64,000 nucleotides of DNA from Mucor racemosus (GCA_027405735.1 JAPEHQ010000008.1:2232001-2296000), one strand, 5' to 3'; shown: positions 12,002-23,660, numbered from the stretch's first letter. The notes: generated from the letters alone by a model not told the origin. Program-made: numbers and translations.

Positions 12002-13305
12002 CTGGGACAACCGCCATTTTGATGTGGAACAACGGCAAAAGCTTTGAAATTTATTGTAAAAAACACAGAAATCCTTGAACTAAGAGTCTCCTTCTGTACA
12101 AGTTTCTCCCTTTTGAGTTTGCTCTTGACGACCTACCAAAACTGTTTAATCGGATTCAATCCTGAGGAATACGGAGGAAGGTATACACAGCCGTATCCTC
12201 GATTTACAGCGTATCTTGTAATGTCTTCATATTCGTGAATTGAAACATTATCCATGCCGATGTAGAAGTTTTTAATTGTTCATGCTCAACCACAACATCA
12301 AGGGTGCTCCTTATGAAATTAAAATAATGGCCGGTGATGATATCCATGGCTTTGATTGTTTTAGATGCGCCTGGTAACTATTGTTTCTTTGAAGGAGCCT
12401 CGTACGGCCTTCTTACTTTGACACTGATGATACCAAATGGTAATATGGCACTTGGGGTCGTCGTTGTTTGTAGGTGACTCAACGATAGCCATTTCCCCTT
12501 TCTTTGACCAAGCCTATGTTTCTTTTCAAATCGATGTGAAATGCTGCTTCATCAATGAAGATATAGTTGATCTCGAAATCTAGATCAGTCTTCGACCATT
12601 TAATCACCCATTCATATCTCTATTAAATCTTGCCAGGGGAATTTCTATCTGTGAAGTAAAAAAAGCCTTCTTGATTGGTAGTGCACATTCATTTGTCATG
12701 AACCTGTAAACAATGATTTGAGAAATTTTTAGGCCTTCAAATTGACTAATTAAACTTTCCATAACTTGATCAATGGCTGCAGAAGGATTGTCGCCAAACG
12801 TCTACTCGAGATATTGCTTGTGATCTGCACCCAGCAATGCCTTTTTTCCGGAGCCTTTTCTTTGGCTCGTCTTCTTCACAGTTCTCGCCTTGAAGCCTTT
12901 TTTCTATTCTAAGCTGACCTTTCTTAAATCAGTTGTATCCCGTTTTGCGTTTGATTTTTGCTATCTTCGCTGCTTACCCCGAAGTCAAGCCTTTCTCGTA
13001 AAGCTGGAAGAAAAAGAGCTCCTTGACATCTGTTCCATGTTTTTTGCTAGATCGAGCTTCAGAAGGTAACATCAGAGTAGACACCTCGACCTTAGCGGTA
13101 TTCTGCCCCACAGCCTTTTCCAGTGGCTTTAGTTTTGAATGCGTGTTGAAATCAGTGATATTGTCTAAGGGATATGCATCTTCGTCTACCTCCATTTGTA
13201 CAAGCTGACGACCATCCTCATCCATAGCATTACTCCTTCCAACTTTGAAAGAAATTTACAAGGATATAAAATTCAAAAAATACAAATATCAAATCTGTGT
13301 CCCAT
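12002..13305 (-). mobile_element. Degenerate Tc1/mariner-IS630 DNA transposon
   Basis: About 1.3 kb element bounded by short inverted termini, CTGGGACA on the left and the complement of ATGGGACA on the right, each directly flanked by TA, the target duplication of this superfamily. It contains the broken transposase described separately. The left end abuts the right end of repeat R copy 1. Ends were inferred by eye from an 8-bp match (7 identical), so exact limits are tentative. Confidence 0.6.
12040..13225 (-). pseudogene. Broken DDE transposase of the Tc1/IS630 type
   Basis: The N-terminal part is an 83-codon ORF (13225-12974, MDEDGRQLVQMEVDEDAYP). Downstream the frame is interrupted by several stops and shifts, but motifs of a DDE transposase appear in order: FIDEAAFHIDLKR around the first Asp (about 12.55 kb), FYIGMDNVSIHEY around the second Asp (about 12.25 kb), and LPPYSSGLNPIKQFW (about 12.15 kb). 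In that third motif the acidic catalytic residue expected after NPI is Lys, and a TAG stop follows the Trp directly. The element therefore cannot encode an active enzyme. The basic helix-turn-helix part is only faintly traceable. Confidence 0.8.
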
Positions 13306-13665
13306 TAATTCTTGAATTGTGCCAACCTGATAAGACTAGCGTGCCAAAGCAAATTTTGACGTGTGCCAAGTGAATTGAAAAAGAGCATACTATTACATTA
13401 ACATGGCAATTCGATTTTCTGATTTCCTCCTGAAAAAAAAAAAAAAAATACTATAGGATTCATATGATTCTGCCGAATATACTGTTATAAGTATTCTGTA
13501 GTGTTAGCCATTAGTATTTTGTTTCAATATCATTTATATTAGCTACATCTCTTTGATATACTATTTGTCGTAATCATTTGATTGGCCAAATTAACCAAAT
13601 TAAAATAATATAAATCTTTTTTCTACGTTTTCGTGTTTTGTTGTTATTCTTCTTTCATTTTAAAT
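13306..13665. other. Upstream region of DAD1
   Basis: AT-rich, with an A15 run near 13434-13448. No gene seen. It should contain the DAD1 promoter; a pyrimidine-rich leader (TTCTTCTTTCATTTT) lies just before the start codon. Confidence 0.4.
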
Positions 13666-14124
13666 ATGGAGCAACTTAGTGCAGCAACCAAGAAATTCTA
13701 TACAGGATACAAAAATGACACACCAGTTTCACTCAAATTGATTGACATCTACCTCGTTTACATTCTTTTTACCGGTATTTTTCAGTTTGGTTACATGGCT
13801 TTAGTCGGTACATTCCCTTATAATGCTTTTCTTGGCGGATTTATCTCTACTGTTGGTAGTTTTGTTCTTGCTGGTAAAATACAACATGAAATTTCTAGAA
13901 GTTTAGATATTAATCTAATGTTTATTAAATAGCCAATTTGCGTATTCAAACAAATTCTGAGAATGAGGAATCTTTCAAAACCATCTCTCCTGAAAGGTAA
14001 GCAAATGAAAATTTCATATCTACAAGTGTCAAACATACTGATTGAATTGTAAAATAGAGCTTTTGCCGATTTTGTAGTATGTTCTCTTCTTCTTCATGGA
14101 GTCTGTATTAACTTTTTGGGTTAA
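13666..14124 (+). CDS. OST2: Oligosaccharyltransferase subunit DAD1/Ost2
   Basis: Small integral-membrane subunit of the oligosaccharyltransferase complex, which transfers the lipid-linked glycan to Asn in the ER lumen. Three exons, 13666-13873, 13933-13996 and 14058-14124, separated by introns of 59 and 61 nt, give 112 residues, the usual DAD1 length. The spliced product shows the family features: an N-terminal cytosolic segment, three hydrophobic helices, and the highly conserved tail LRIQTNSENEESF, then TISPERAFADF and CINFLG at the extreme C-terminus. The ATG at 13666 gives MEQLSAATKKF; the in-frame upstream ATG at 13633 lies in the pyrimidine-rich leader and would add 11 atypical residues. 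Single-copy essential housekeeping gene in most fungi. Confidence 0.95.
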
Positions 14125-14420
14125 ATGTCAACTCGACATCTTACTCAAACAATCCGTCGTTCCTCTGTATGTCTCTGCTCTCTATCTCTTTCTTTTCTTT
14201 TATTTTTATCAGTTTATATACCACAGCTTTAAAAATAAAAATAGACATTCTACATTTCGTAACTGCATGTTCAATGTATCTTATATTCGTATATTTGGAT
14301 AAACTATATGCATTAATCATTGCAGTTCATGGCGGTCACATTGATTTAAATACACGCGAGTGCAATTTTTTCTATCATCTTCTTTCTTTACCCCCCATAT
14401 AAACCATATAATCTATACAA

Positions 14421-15497
14421 ATGTCTGAAAATAAAGATGTTGATGCCCTTTTTGAAGACGATCCTGGATCATTAGACGGCGTTATTGATGAAGATGATGC
14501 TGAGGACCTTAAATTAGATGATGTAAATACTAAAGTTTGGCTTGTAAAAGTTCCAAAATTTTTGGCCGAAAAATGGAGATCTGTAGATGAAGATGATGTA
14601 AACTTGGGAAGCATTCGTATATATAACAAGTAAGTTATTCAATTGATTTATAAAAACCTTGTATTTAAACATTTAATCATTGCTTTCAGACCACCACCAG
14701 GAAAGACAGCAAATGTAAATTAAAGTCAAAATACACTACGTAAATAATCGTTATTTACTAATTTCATCTGTAGATTGCCCTTGTTTTGCCCGAAGATGAA
14801 ACCACCCCCAATCTCCCAAAAGAATACAGCATACACATCACACCTGGAGAAGTGCACAACAAGTTCGTATTTTCAGAGGATCAAAATGGCGGAAAAGCAA
14901 TCTCTGGAACTGTTCATCATGAATGTACTGCCACACCCTCACAATTTGGTGCTTATAGAAGTATTATGAGAAAACGTGTATTAGAAGCTGGCACCCCTCA
15001 AAGATCTGTTCAAGTGCTCGGTCAAAATAGCCAGCCTGTCTTTGTACCTGGTGCTAGCAGTGGTATGCCCTCTAGCAGCTTCTCGGATTTCATTGTAATA
15101 TCCCTTGATTATATAAAATAGATAATCATGCAAAAAACTCACAATTATAATTTCTTAGACAACCAAAAAACCCAAAACCGACAAAGAAAAAGCAACCCGT
15201 ATGCCCAGAAACGAACTCATGGATTTGCTTTTCACTGCGTTCGACAAATTCCCTTATTGGTCATTTAAGGGTATTGTTGAGCATACAAAACAACCTAATC
15301 AATATTTGAAGGAGGTACTTGCAGAAATTTGTATTCTCAACAAAAGAGGTCCATATGCTGGTAATTATCAGTTGAAACCAGAGTATAAGGAAAGATTATC
15401 AGCTGCTGAAAGACAAAATGCACTAAATGATGTTGCTAATGACGAATCAGACGATGATGAAGAAGATGAGGAGTTGATGGAAGAAGTTCGATTGTAA
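14421..15497 (+). CDS. TFG2: Transcription initiation factor IIF, beta subunit
   Basis: RAP30/Tfg2 homologue, part of TFIIF, which binds RNA polymerase II and recruits it to the preinitiation complex. Four exons, 14421-14629, 14690-14714 (a 25-nt microexon), 14774-15094 and 15159-15497, give 297 residues. An acidic N-terminus is followed by the dimerisation domain (TKVWLVKVPKFLAEKW near residues 38-53, then IRIYNKPPPGKTANIALVLPE, the second half encoded partly by the microexon). The C-terminal winged-helix domain begins at RMPRNELMDLLFTAFDKFPYW and includes KGIVEHTKQPNQYLKEVL. The tail is strongly acidic (DESDDDEEDEELMEE). It lies about 300 bp downstream of DAD1 on the same strand. Longer than human RAP30, shorter than yeast Tfg2. 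Confidence 0.95.
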
Positions 15498-16213
15498 TCA
15501 TAAATATTTTTTTAAGAAAAGTCTCATATATATATATATATATAACATGGAAATAAAAGGTTTACGAAAAATAAAAAATAAGCATTGCCATCACAGTTTA
15601 TATGCAAAAAAGTAAATGCATTGATTTAACTTTGTGCAACGTTCCAGATTAATTTCAAGGGAACAAAATTAAATGTTATGCTGTTTTGTACCATATAATA
15701 TGAGGCTCTTCAATAAACGTAAGTGGAAAGTTCTAGTTGTCAATAGTTCCAATAACATTGGAAATAAATATCAAAACTAATCATGCAGAGATGTCTGTTT
15801 TCAAAACTAGAATGCGAGATTTTTCAATAAAATTAATGCAGAGCAAAACATGCATACATCAGCTCAATTATACCAACATATAAGACCCTAGTACAAGTCG
15901 TATTTACTGGAATAAAGTTGATGTTGGAGCGATTATTACATAGTTGGTGCTTTAGAATTATATGTATCAATAGCCACATCACTATAGTATATAATTAATA
16001 CAGCGTATACTTTAACTGTAAGCTTTTCATCTGTGAATTGATTGAAATAATAGGGATATTCAGACTTACTAGAACAAAAATAACGAAATTTCTATTAACC
16101 GCTAAAAAATAGTACTGGTTTGAACTACATTTACGAATATACAAAAAGCTCAAATTTTAGGTGAGAGGGATCAAATAGGTGTATTAACTGTTATGATTTC
16201 AATTATACACTGT
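15498..16213. other. Gap between TFIIF beta and palindrome 1
   Basis: Holds the TFG2 3' region, with an (AT)n run at 15525-15543, and about 600 bp of AT-rich DNA without an ORF of note. Confidence 0.5.
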
Positions 16214-16319
16214 TAGATAAATATAAATTCGAGGCATTACGCTATATATTTCTAAATTTATTATATATCTCACGAAAGATTCAAAACAGGTAAAATTCAC
16301 TGCTATTTCTTTGAAAACT

Positions 16320-17345
16320 GGGTCTCACTTTCTATCCCTGCATTACTTTTTTTTTCACTAAATAATACCAAGAAAAAATTATATGTCAATGTACCTGAGA
16401 TGTTCAACTTTAATTCAAAAATGAGTATCCGGAAATATCCTACTTTTTGTAGTTGATATTAATTTTTCAGTGCTAATGTTTCAGATCTTTACGCGTATTT
16501 TACTGCTAAAGGATTGAAAACTTTGAGGCTTCATATCTCTACAAAAAATTAAGCTATACTAACACTTTTTAATAATAAAACTTATTGTTTTAAAGCGCTC
16601 TATAACATATTTTAGTATGAAAAAATTCTGAGCACTTTATTTTTTTTCGTTTTTTTTTTGGCATTTCTGTAGCAGATTTTAAAACATTTGCTAAATTGAG
16701 CAATGCTTTTTTTATATTCATGTTTTTGAGTTCGTTGAGCTCTCTCGGATCCAATTTAGTTTTTTTCAAAATATTGATTTTTCGTGGAGATACCCTCAAA
16801 AATGTGTACAAAAAGATACTTTCGTTTCTAGCTTCCATTTTTCCCTTGTATACCCTCATCCCAAATTCTGAAACTGAAACTTTTTTGGACAAAAATCTCA
16901 TTTTCTCCACAAAAAATGCAGCTAGAACGTTCATCAATACCTCGATCAATAGATATTTGTTTAGCGCATTATCTCCATTAATTATATTTAAAATATACTT
17001 ATAAAAAGTAATGTGTATCTTGAAAAAACCTCTAAAATTTCAATTGCATTTTACGCAAAATTTAATGTGCAATGTTTGTCTAATTTTTGTTTAGGTAGAT
17101 GCAAAATTTAAAACTATACAAAAACCATTTAGTATGCTAGTTTGACTTACTTTGCAGTTTATCAATCATTAAACGATTTTGGTTTTTGCATTATTTTTCG
17201 TCCGTTTTTTTCAAACCAATATTGAAACCCCGTTATGATAGGCTTTAAACTGTGGTAAGAACTAATATTTTGATTTTCTCGATGAAAAATCAATATTTTT
17301 TGCTGAAATAAAAAATGCAGAGTAGCTTTAAGTTGGATCTATCAT
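16320..17345 (-). repeat. Repeat R, copy 2 (left arm of palindrome 1)
   Basis: Inverted copy of the R module. The R frame is open for 119 codons here (16949-16590, minus), as is the antisense frame (16696-17004). Compared with copy 1, the codon changes include KE to EK, W to G, I to V and T to I, so substitutions are not mainly silent. Confidence 0.85.
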
Positions 17346-17484
17346 ATTGGAAGATTCTACCTAATTCGACTCAATATTGGACTAAAGCATTCAAAACCAT
17401 TTAAAAATCATCTGGAGTAACCTACTTTTTACGATTGCAAAAAATCTATAACAAAAACCTGATCTCAATGAATTTCAATCCTAA

Positions 17485-18213
17485 TTGCAGTGGAATTACA
17501 TACTAAAGACGCTTGATAATAATAAAATAATCTAAATTCCAAGTGTCGCTCATAAAATATGATGCCACTTGAAATGTGAACAACAATAATAAACAAACGC
17601 TTCAATTGAACACAATAACAAATGCATGCTAAAAACATGAAATACCTTTTTGAACCATACATGTTGTGTAGATGATAGTACTTTTGATCACAATACAATC
17701 AATTACGCAAATGACATATACATCAAAACAGGATTCTATCCAAATCAATAATAATAATAATAAACAAAGATATCAATTTAGTCAACTGCTCATCTATATT
17801 GAAGTTGCACTATCAATATAAATAAGATTTAAGCATATAAAAACTACCCCTTAAAATCAAGGTTACATAAAATAGATATAACAATAATAAACAACCATTC
17901 CCCAAAAAGTCGATATCGTCACACTTGACATACAATCCCTTATGGCTAATGCTCTGCATGATTTACCCTTTAATAAAATATTAAATCAATAACAATGTAC
18001 TCAAAACTGGAAGATTACTAAATATAAATCGATTCAAGTCTGATAGTATCCAAGTTCTCCAAATCACTATAAATACAGTACCCTCATACTTTTTCAATTA
18101 TTTTAAATCTGGAGAAACCTTTTGTAATAAAAACTTTAGCTGATTATAATTGTATTTCTACTGCTTTTATTTTCATATTTTTTTATTTTAGTAAACTTTG
18201 TTATTTATTGCAA
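17485..18213. mobile_element. Element X' (729 bp), left-arm copy
   Basis: Bounded by short imperfect inverted termini, TTGCAGTGGAATTAC on the left and the complement of TTGCAATAAATAAC on the right. It contains no gene (the 77-codon minus ORF at 17465-17698 is incidental). The end next to the dynein fragment shares about 350 bp with the shorter element X at 21848-22205, so X looks like an internally deleted form. Probably a non-autonomous DNA element of unknown superfamily; no clear target duplication. Confidence 0.5.
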
Positions 18214-18340
18214 CCAGAACCAATTTAAGTACTTACAAATGGTGGTTCCTCGGTATTTGCATTCAAATTCCATAGATTAAATTGACTTGTTCCATCTAAT
18301 ATCTACAGTAGTAGTATCAAATGTATCATCAGCCCGCCTG
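18214..18340 (-). pseudogene. Dynein intermediate chain fragment (upstream half), left arm
   Basis: Minus-strand translation gives RRADDTF, then FNLWNLNANTEEPPFVST, the blade-forming sequence of a late WD repeat of cytoplasmic dynein intermediate chain. A 7-nt duplication (ATTAGAT) breaks the frame before the Gly-Thr of the blade, and a stop follows VST. Element X' begins immediately after. Confidence 0.75.
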
Positions 18341-19212
18341 ATGATAATTGTTTATCTAAAATCAGAAACATTCCATTATTATCATTGTTATAAGCTATGA
18401 AAAGCTTGGTTTTTAATAATGCAGCAATTAAATAAAAAATAAGATGATACTAATAATAGCATATGGTGAGTATTTAGTATCTAAGTAAGCTTGATGAAGT
18501 ATGATGATTTTAAATCCTTTTAAAAATTCTGAAGAAAACACAACATCTTGGTTCTGTAATTTCTATCCATCAAAATGTTGCGATTTATACTAGACAATGA
18601 ATGCACCTCTTATCAATATTGACCTCGACGTACATTGTGTATCAGTTTTTTACCAGTTGTATTTTCTTTGATTTATGAATATTCAGTCATATTAAACAAT
18701 GATTTGTAGCATTGCAAAAAAAAAAAAAGAAGAATAAACGCTTCAAGTTTTCTGCATATCAAATTATGCGACTTAGTAGCAAGGATTGCGCTTAACTATG
18801 CTTTTTGAACGTATTGATGTTAATCAGAATAAGTAGTGTTTTTATTCAAAAGTAAGCTTTGCTTTATACACTTACATATACCCATTCAATAAATGATATT
18901 GTATTTATTATCCGTTATATCAATCAACCAACTTCATCTTGATTAGATACGTTTTACAATTAAATGCTTAAATTATATTTTAACACTTGAGCCACCAGGT
19001 ATCGCCACAAAAAAATGTCGTACAGGTCAACGAAGCATCACAATTTGGATCATTTTTTTTTGTGTTCATAAATCTGAGCTCTCTCGCACATTTATAGATA
19101 TCTGCATAGACCATACTACAGTATCTCTATCTATCCAATGTAACTAAAATACATTGAACGCCAACGTCGTGCTCGATAAAACGCCTTACTTTATTGCGTT
19201 TCAACACAACTA
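18341..19212. repeat. Block B, left arm
   Basis: Non-coding repeat sequence shared, inverted or direct, with 29069-29939, 45777-46425, 51480-51680 (partial) and 55480-56140. It lies directly upstream of the dynein fragment in every copy that keeps the junction, so it may derive from a dynein gene intron or from the element that captured it. Only short ORFs occur. Confidence 0.6.
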
Positions 19213-20112
19213 ACGTGCCACCAGCTTTAAATCTGTGTAAACTTTAATTTTGTTTCAATTTTTATTTATTTTGGAACTCCGCTATTTCAATATATATATT
19301 TTTTTGGAGGCATCTCATGGCAGATAATGTAGCTCATTTGTTATTTGGGAGATTGAGAAGTATAATAAGTTTAAACAAACATTTTATTTTTATAACAAAT
19401 CTTTAGGAATTCTAAGTTTTCTATGAGATAAATATTTTTTTTGACAAATTTCTTAACTTCTTGGACAACTTCTCTACATTTGCTATAAGCTTCGATGTAG
19501 TCCATCGACCTTCTGAAATAATGTCTGATTTGAGTCAGGTTACCAGAGGTATCCAGAAAAGAATGGATGTTTTTCTCCAGAGACTTGAATGTATAGTCAC
19601 ATCGCAAACGAGCTTCCCTCTTGGCAGCACCACAGTACATTTTGATCCAATTGCATTCGCAATGGTACTTTGGGTATCAGTAAAATGATTTTATAATAAA
19701 AATAACTATTAAAGTCATAACAATTGTTCACAAAGGTTTAAATAATGATTGTTATGGCTCTGATTTATTATATCTTTATTTTTCGGAAAGTTGATAGCGA
19801 AAATGCTGATTTCACGCATTGCTTACGTAAGCTGGGTTTAAGGTAAGGAGGTTATGTGTCACAGAGTATCCTTGTTTCAAAAGTTACCCTCACCTAAGAG
19901 CACACAGCTTAAATTTTGAAATACCGTCTATTTTCAAGGGCTATCAACAGAATGATTTTATAGTAAAATTAAGTATTCGAGCCATAACAATTGTTTACAA
20001 AGGTTTAAATAATGATTGTTATGGATTTTTTTTATTGTATCGTTAGTTTTGGGTGAGTTGATAGCTCTTAAAAAAAGTTAAAATTTGTGCAGGTTTAAAG
20101 CTGGTGGCACGT
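19213..20112 (-). mobile_element. Tc1-like insertion (0.9 kb), left arm
   Basis: Inverted termini start ACGTGCCACCAGCTTTAAA (19 identical bases at both ends) and the element is flanked by TA on each side. The homologous site in palindrome 2 (TA at 45775-45776 and 56141-56142) is empty, which confirms the ends. Inside are a transposase C-terminal fragment (19371-19667) and two copies of a 126-bp module (19673-19798 and 19940-20065). Too short for a full transposase, so it is an internally deleted derivative. Confidence 0.85.
19371..19667 (-). pseudogene. Transposase C-terminal fragment in the Tc1-like element, left arm
   Basis: About 98 codons, YHCECNWIKMYCGAAKREAR, later FKSLEKNI and RRSMDYIEAY. 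This is the C-terminal region of fungal Tc1/IS630-like transposases, where a motif of the form HCELNxIExxWGxxKR holds the third catalytic acid. Here the Glu expected after NWI is Lys. Sequence is identical in the other arm (28613-28909). Confidence 0.7.
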
Positions 20113-20639
20113 TAATTTGATGCTAGTTTAGCATCAGCAATTGAATCAGATAAATTTGTACTACGGTCGACCTGTACTGCACAAAATGATTTTGTTGTGC
20201 CCAGGTGGTCTGCACACTATAGCCTGTGCTGTTGTATCCACTGAATATGATGGCTAAAAAGATAACAGGATGCATATGGTGTGATGATCTGTAATTTTGG
20301 ACTAACAACAAAGGTGGATAATATTCTTATAAAAATTATTCTTGTTATTATAAATTGGTAATCACTGGGTTGATAAAGTTTAGTGTTCTTACAGTATTTG
20401 TAAATTAGATAGTTATTATTGAATAAATAAAAGTAAAGGGAGTGTAACTGAAGACAAATAAATCTACAAGGGATCATGTAATGGTTTCCTTGTAGTATTT
20501 ATATAAAGAATGAGGCAAAGTTTTGCATGAATGAGACTAAAATGTTTGACTCATTACACGTGCTCAGATAACAGAAAAGAATACCAGCTTGATAATCAGA
20601 TATCCCTTATCAAACGGTGAATTTATCCTTCTTCGAATA

Positions 20640-21720
20640 TGAAAAAAAAAGAGAGAAACAATACACGTAGAAAAGGATTTTCAAGGCTTTACATTATTTA
20701 GCGCAATTAAAACCCTACTAAATTGCACATTTCAGCCAATGTAAAAGTAGCATTACAGCCCATAAGCCATGAACTAAACAGAATAAGCAGTATTTGTTAT
20801 CATAAAAACTAGTATTGGTGTCGAGCCGGATTTTGCGAGCCAAATTTAATAGGATAAGCTGGGCTCGACAGCAACCCTAATAGAAACATACATTTTTCTA
20901 CCAGAAAAGTCGTCTATCATATCATACTGTACATTCATTAAAAAAATGCAAACGGGAGCCCGTAGAGTGACACCGTAATTGAGTATAGCACGATTAAACG
21001 GCTAATAAGTCTCTTATACTATGGTATATATCTATGTTTTCAATAAAAAAGCGTTTTTTTCTCAACTTTTCTTATATTTAACCATGTACGGTCTGAAAAT
21101 TCAGATTTTGTAGCGGACATTTTCGGGACTCATTCTATCCTTACCAACACTCATGATTTTGATTAAAAATCAGAAAAATCAAATTTTGATACCAAAATCA
21201 ACGTTTAAATATACTACATTGTGAGAAAAAATTGTAGCTATAACTGATACGCATTTTATAAAAGCTTAACATTAAAAGTTAAGTAATGAAACTTTGTACT
21301 TTTGGCCCAAAAACGGTTTTTTGATTAAAGGATTTTCATGTAATATTTTACAATGAAAAGGTTTGTTATTTTTTATTGAACAAATAGGGCGCTAAATCCT
21401 TTATATGTGTATATTTTTTGTTTTTAAAATTGGTAGTATAATTAATTCTAAATTTGCAAAATCAAAAAAAAAAATCAAGAAATGTCAAAATTGATGATTT
21501 GGACAAAAATAATTTTTTAAATTAATATTCCGCTTATAAGCCTTGTAAGTCTTAAAAATAAGAGATTTTATAATACTGGAAAACTTTTCAAGAATTTACG
21601 ATGCTGTACCCACTTGATCTAAGCTTATTACTGTAAATATTTATACATGTCAATATTGTGTGGTAGTTTAGTTGATGATAATATAGTCTTACTTTATAAT
21701 TATTGCATTAGAGGTGATTT
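20640..21720 (-). repeat. Block S, left arm
   Basis: About 1.1 kb of non-coding repeat that follows the dynein C-fragment in every copy. It contains recognisable strings such as AGACTTACAAGGC, ACCAAAATCAACG and GAAAAGGATTTTC. Other copies: 26560-27640, 46556-47521 plus 47755-47797, 50118-51082 and 54412-55080. No ORF survives between copies. Confidence 0.8.
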
Positions 21721-21734
21721 ACATTGAGCTTTAG

Positions 21735-21847
21735 TCTTACCTCTCCAATATCATACACATAAACATGGCCATCACTGGAACCTATTGCCACCTTTTTACC
21801 CTCCTCTTTGCCCCAAGCCAATTTATTCTTCAATGCTTTACCAGCAG
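21735..21847 (-). pseudogene. Dynein intermediate chain fragment (downstream half), left arm
   Basis: Minus-strand reading is NKLAWGKEEGKKVAIGSSDG then HVYVYDIGE, matching the last WD repeat of dynein intermediate chain. After GGAGAG comes GTAAGACT, which looks like a preserved splice donor. In this arm the downstream half lies 3.4 kb away from the upstream half and in the wrong order. Confidence 0.8.
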
Positions 21848-22205
21848 TGCAGTAAAATTACATGCTAAAAACTCTTGAAAATAATAAAACAACCATTTCC
21901 CAAAAGGTCGATATTGTCACACTTGACATCAATCCCTTATGGTCAATGATCTACATTAATTTATCCCTTAAAATATCAAATCAATAACAATGTACTCAAA
22001 ACTGGAAGATTACTAAATAGACATCCATTCAAGTCTGATGGTATCCAAGTTCTCCAAATCACTATAAATACCCTCATACTTTTTCAATTATTTTAACTCT
22101 TCAGAAATCTTTTGTAATAAAAACTTTAGCTGATTATAATTGTATTTCTACTGCTTTTATTTTTATATTTTTTTATTTTAGTAAATAACTTTGTTATTTA
22201 CTGCA
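21848..22205. mobile_element. Element X (358 bp), left-arm copy at the palindrome centre
   Basis: Short element with inverted termini TGCAGTAAAATTAC and the complement of TGCAGTAAATAAC. It forms the inner end of the left arm, directly beside the gag start region; the matching right copy is 26073-26431. It shares about 350 bp with one side of X'. Confidence 0.6.
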
Positions 22206-22257
22206 TTTTTTTACAATTTATCAAGACTAAATTTTTATTTTTACTACTACTCATACC

Positions 22258-23660
22258 ATGTCTATACAACCTCAATCACCTACCTCTGGTCGTGAATCTG
22301 CTGCCACCTCTCCAATCTCTCAAGTTGAGGATCAAATCCGAGACATCCAACTTGGTCGTCAGTACGAGTCTCGCGATGGTGTTTCTGAAAACGAGGACAT
22401 GCCCTTGGCTGCGGCCGAGAAAAATATTGAGCAAGCTCCCTTGGTTGGTGAAAATGCCGAGCATGATGCTACTCCTTCTTCTGTTCTTTCTTCGGTTACC
22501 TCAATAAAGTTTTCATCTGGTACAAGCCATGTTGGCGTCCTGAAAAAAATGTTTTGGAAAAGAGACCAATATCTTTCTCTCCTCACGGATATGATCGCCG
22601 GAACTGACCTGGACAATCAAGAAGGTCAAGCACATATTCAAGATATGAGCGTCAAGGATCAAGGTAGAGGAAATGAATAAACTAATCTCGACATTGAAAC
22701 ATTCAATCAAACTATCTGAGGCAAGTGTGAAGGCGTCGATTTTTGGAAACAACAATGGTGATAATGGTGGAATCTCTCTGCCTAAAAGGGATTTGCCTAT
22801 GTTTCAACTTCGTACCAGCGCCACCAAGTACTTTCCTAAGGATCAAGCTTATGATTCAATTCATCACTTCCTGTGTTCTTTTGAAAAGGTGATTTTGTCT
22901 TTAGGTCAATCTGTGGATGATGTATTATGGAGACAATACATTCCTCTGACCATTCCGTATGATCTGGATCTTTGGTTAAATCAAGAATTGCTTTTAGCCA
23001 AATCTTGGCATGAAGCTAAAGAGAAATTCACCAAGAAATTCAACAATGCTGCGTTAAGGTTAGATGCCCGTAGAGAGGTGCAAGGAGCTACTATGAAATC
23101 CGAAGAAACTACGGAAGAATATTACAATCGCTTTGCAAGAGCCGTAATGGAGGCCGGTTATTCTACTGAGGATACTACTCTCGGTGATACTTTCTTGTTG
23201 GGTTTTCCCGCCGCTTGGTAAATTCAAATTAATTCTGTTCTCTGTGCTCAATATCCTGGAGCGTCTGATTTTACGGCAGGTCAAATCGTCACTTGTGCGC
23301 TTAATATATTGAATACCCAAAAATGTCCTATCTCATTTGTAAATCAAAAGAAAGTTGGTGGTCATTCTCGTCCTGGTGGATCATTGTCATCCATGTCTCA
23401 TCAAGGTGGATCTTTTGGATCATCTTCTTCTTCGTCTGCTAAATCATCGTTCTTATGTTCTAATCATGGTGGTTCTAAAGCTAGACACAACGAGAACGAT
23501 TGTCGTATGAACTCTAAGGGAAGTAACCATGTGCCTAGATCAAAAGATCAAAAGTTTCAAAAAGAGCGACTGGTAGGTTTTTTTGCTCCTGGTGTGGTAA
23601 ACCATGGTTCCATGGACATACTTGTCCTGAATATTTTGAAAAGGAGACTTCAACTATGAC
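22258..23660 (+). pseudogene. Ty3/gypsy-like retrotransposon gag, frame-disrupted
   Basis: Starts at ATG 22258 after a pyrimidine/A-rich leader. The first 140 codons (acidic, Ser-rich) end at 22680. The coding sense continues in the next frame from 22673, with the capsid-like segment WHEAKEKFTKKFN and later EEYYNRFARAV, typical of the retrotransposon gag family. A TAA at 23219-23221 interrupts it, but the same frame goes on with INSVLCAQYPG. Near the end are a Cys/His cluster (CSNHGGSKARHNENDC) and, in yet another frame after a T7 run at 23578-23584, a zinc knuckle CSWCGKPWFHGHTC. At least one stop and two shifts make it dead. No protease or reverse transcriptase of this element follows. Confidence 0.75.

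Larger units (their letters stand above)
16214..22205. repeat. Palindrome 1, left arm
   Basis: About 6 kb that reappears as its reverse complement at 26074-32055; paired positions sum to about 48280 throughout. Interior segments (17.4-20.5 kb) look identical between arms: ORFs of 89, 86, 77, 75 and 62 codons match exactly in both. Differences increase outward, with a few in repeat R and clear divergence beyond 16320. From left to right it holds R (inverted), element X', the dynein N-fragment, block B, a Tc1-like insertion, block S, the dynein C-fragment, and element X. Confidence 0.9.

Noticed and set aside
20123..20477. ORFs of 62 and 86 codons (and mirrors at 27803-28157) as genes
   Set aside because: Overlapping frames in non-coding repeat sequence, with no domain and no start context.
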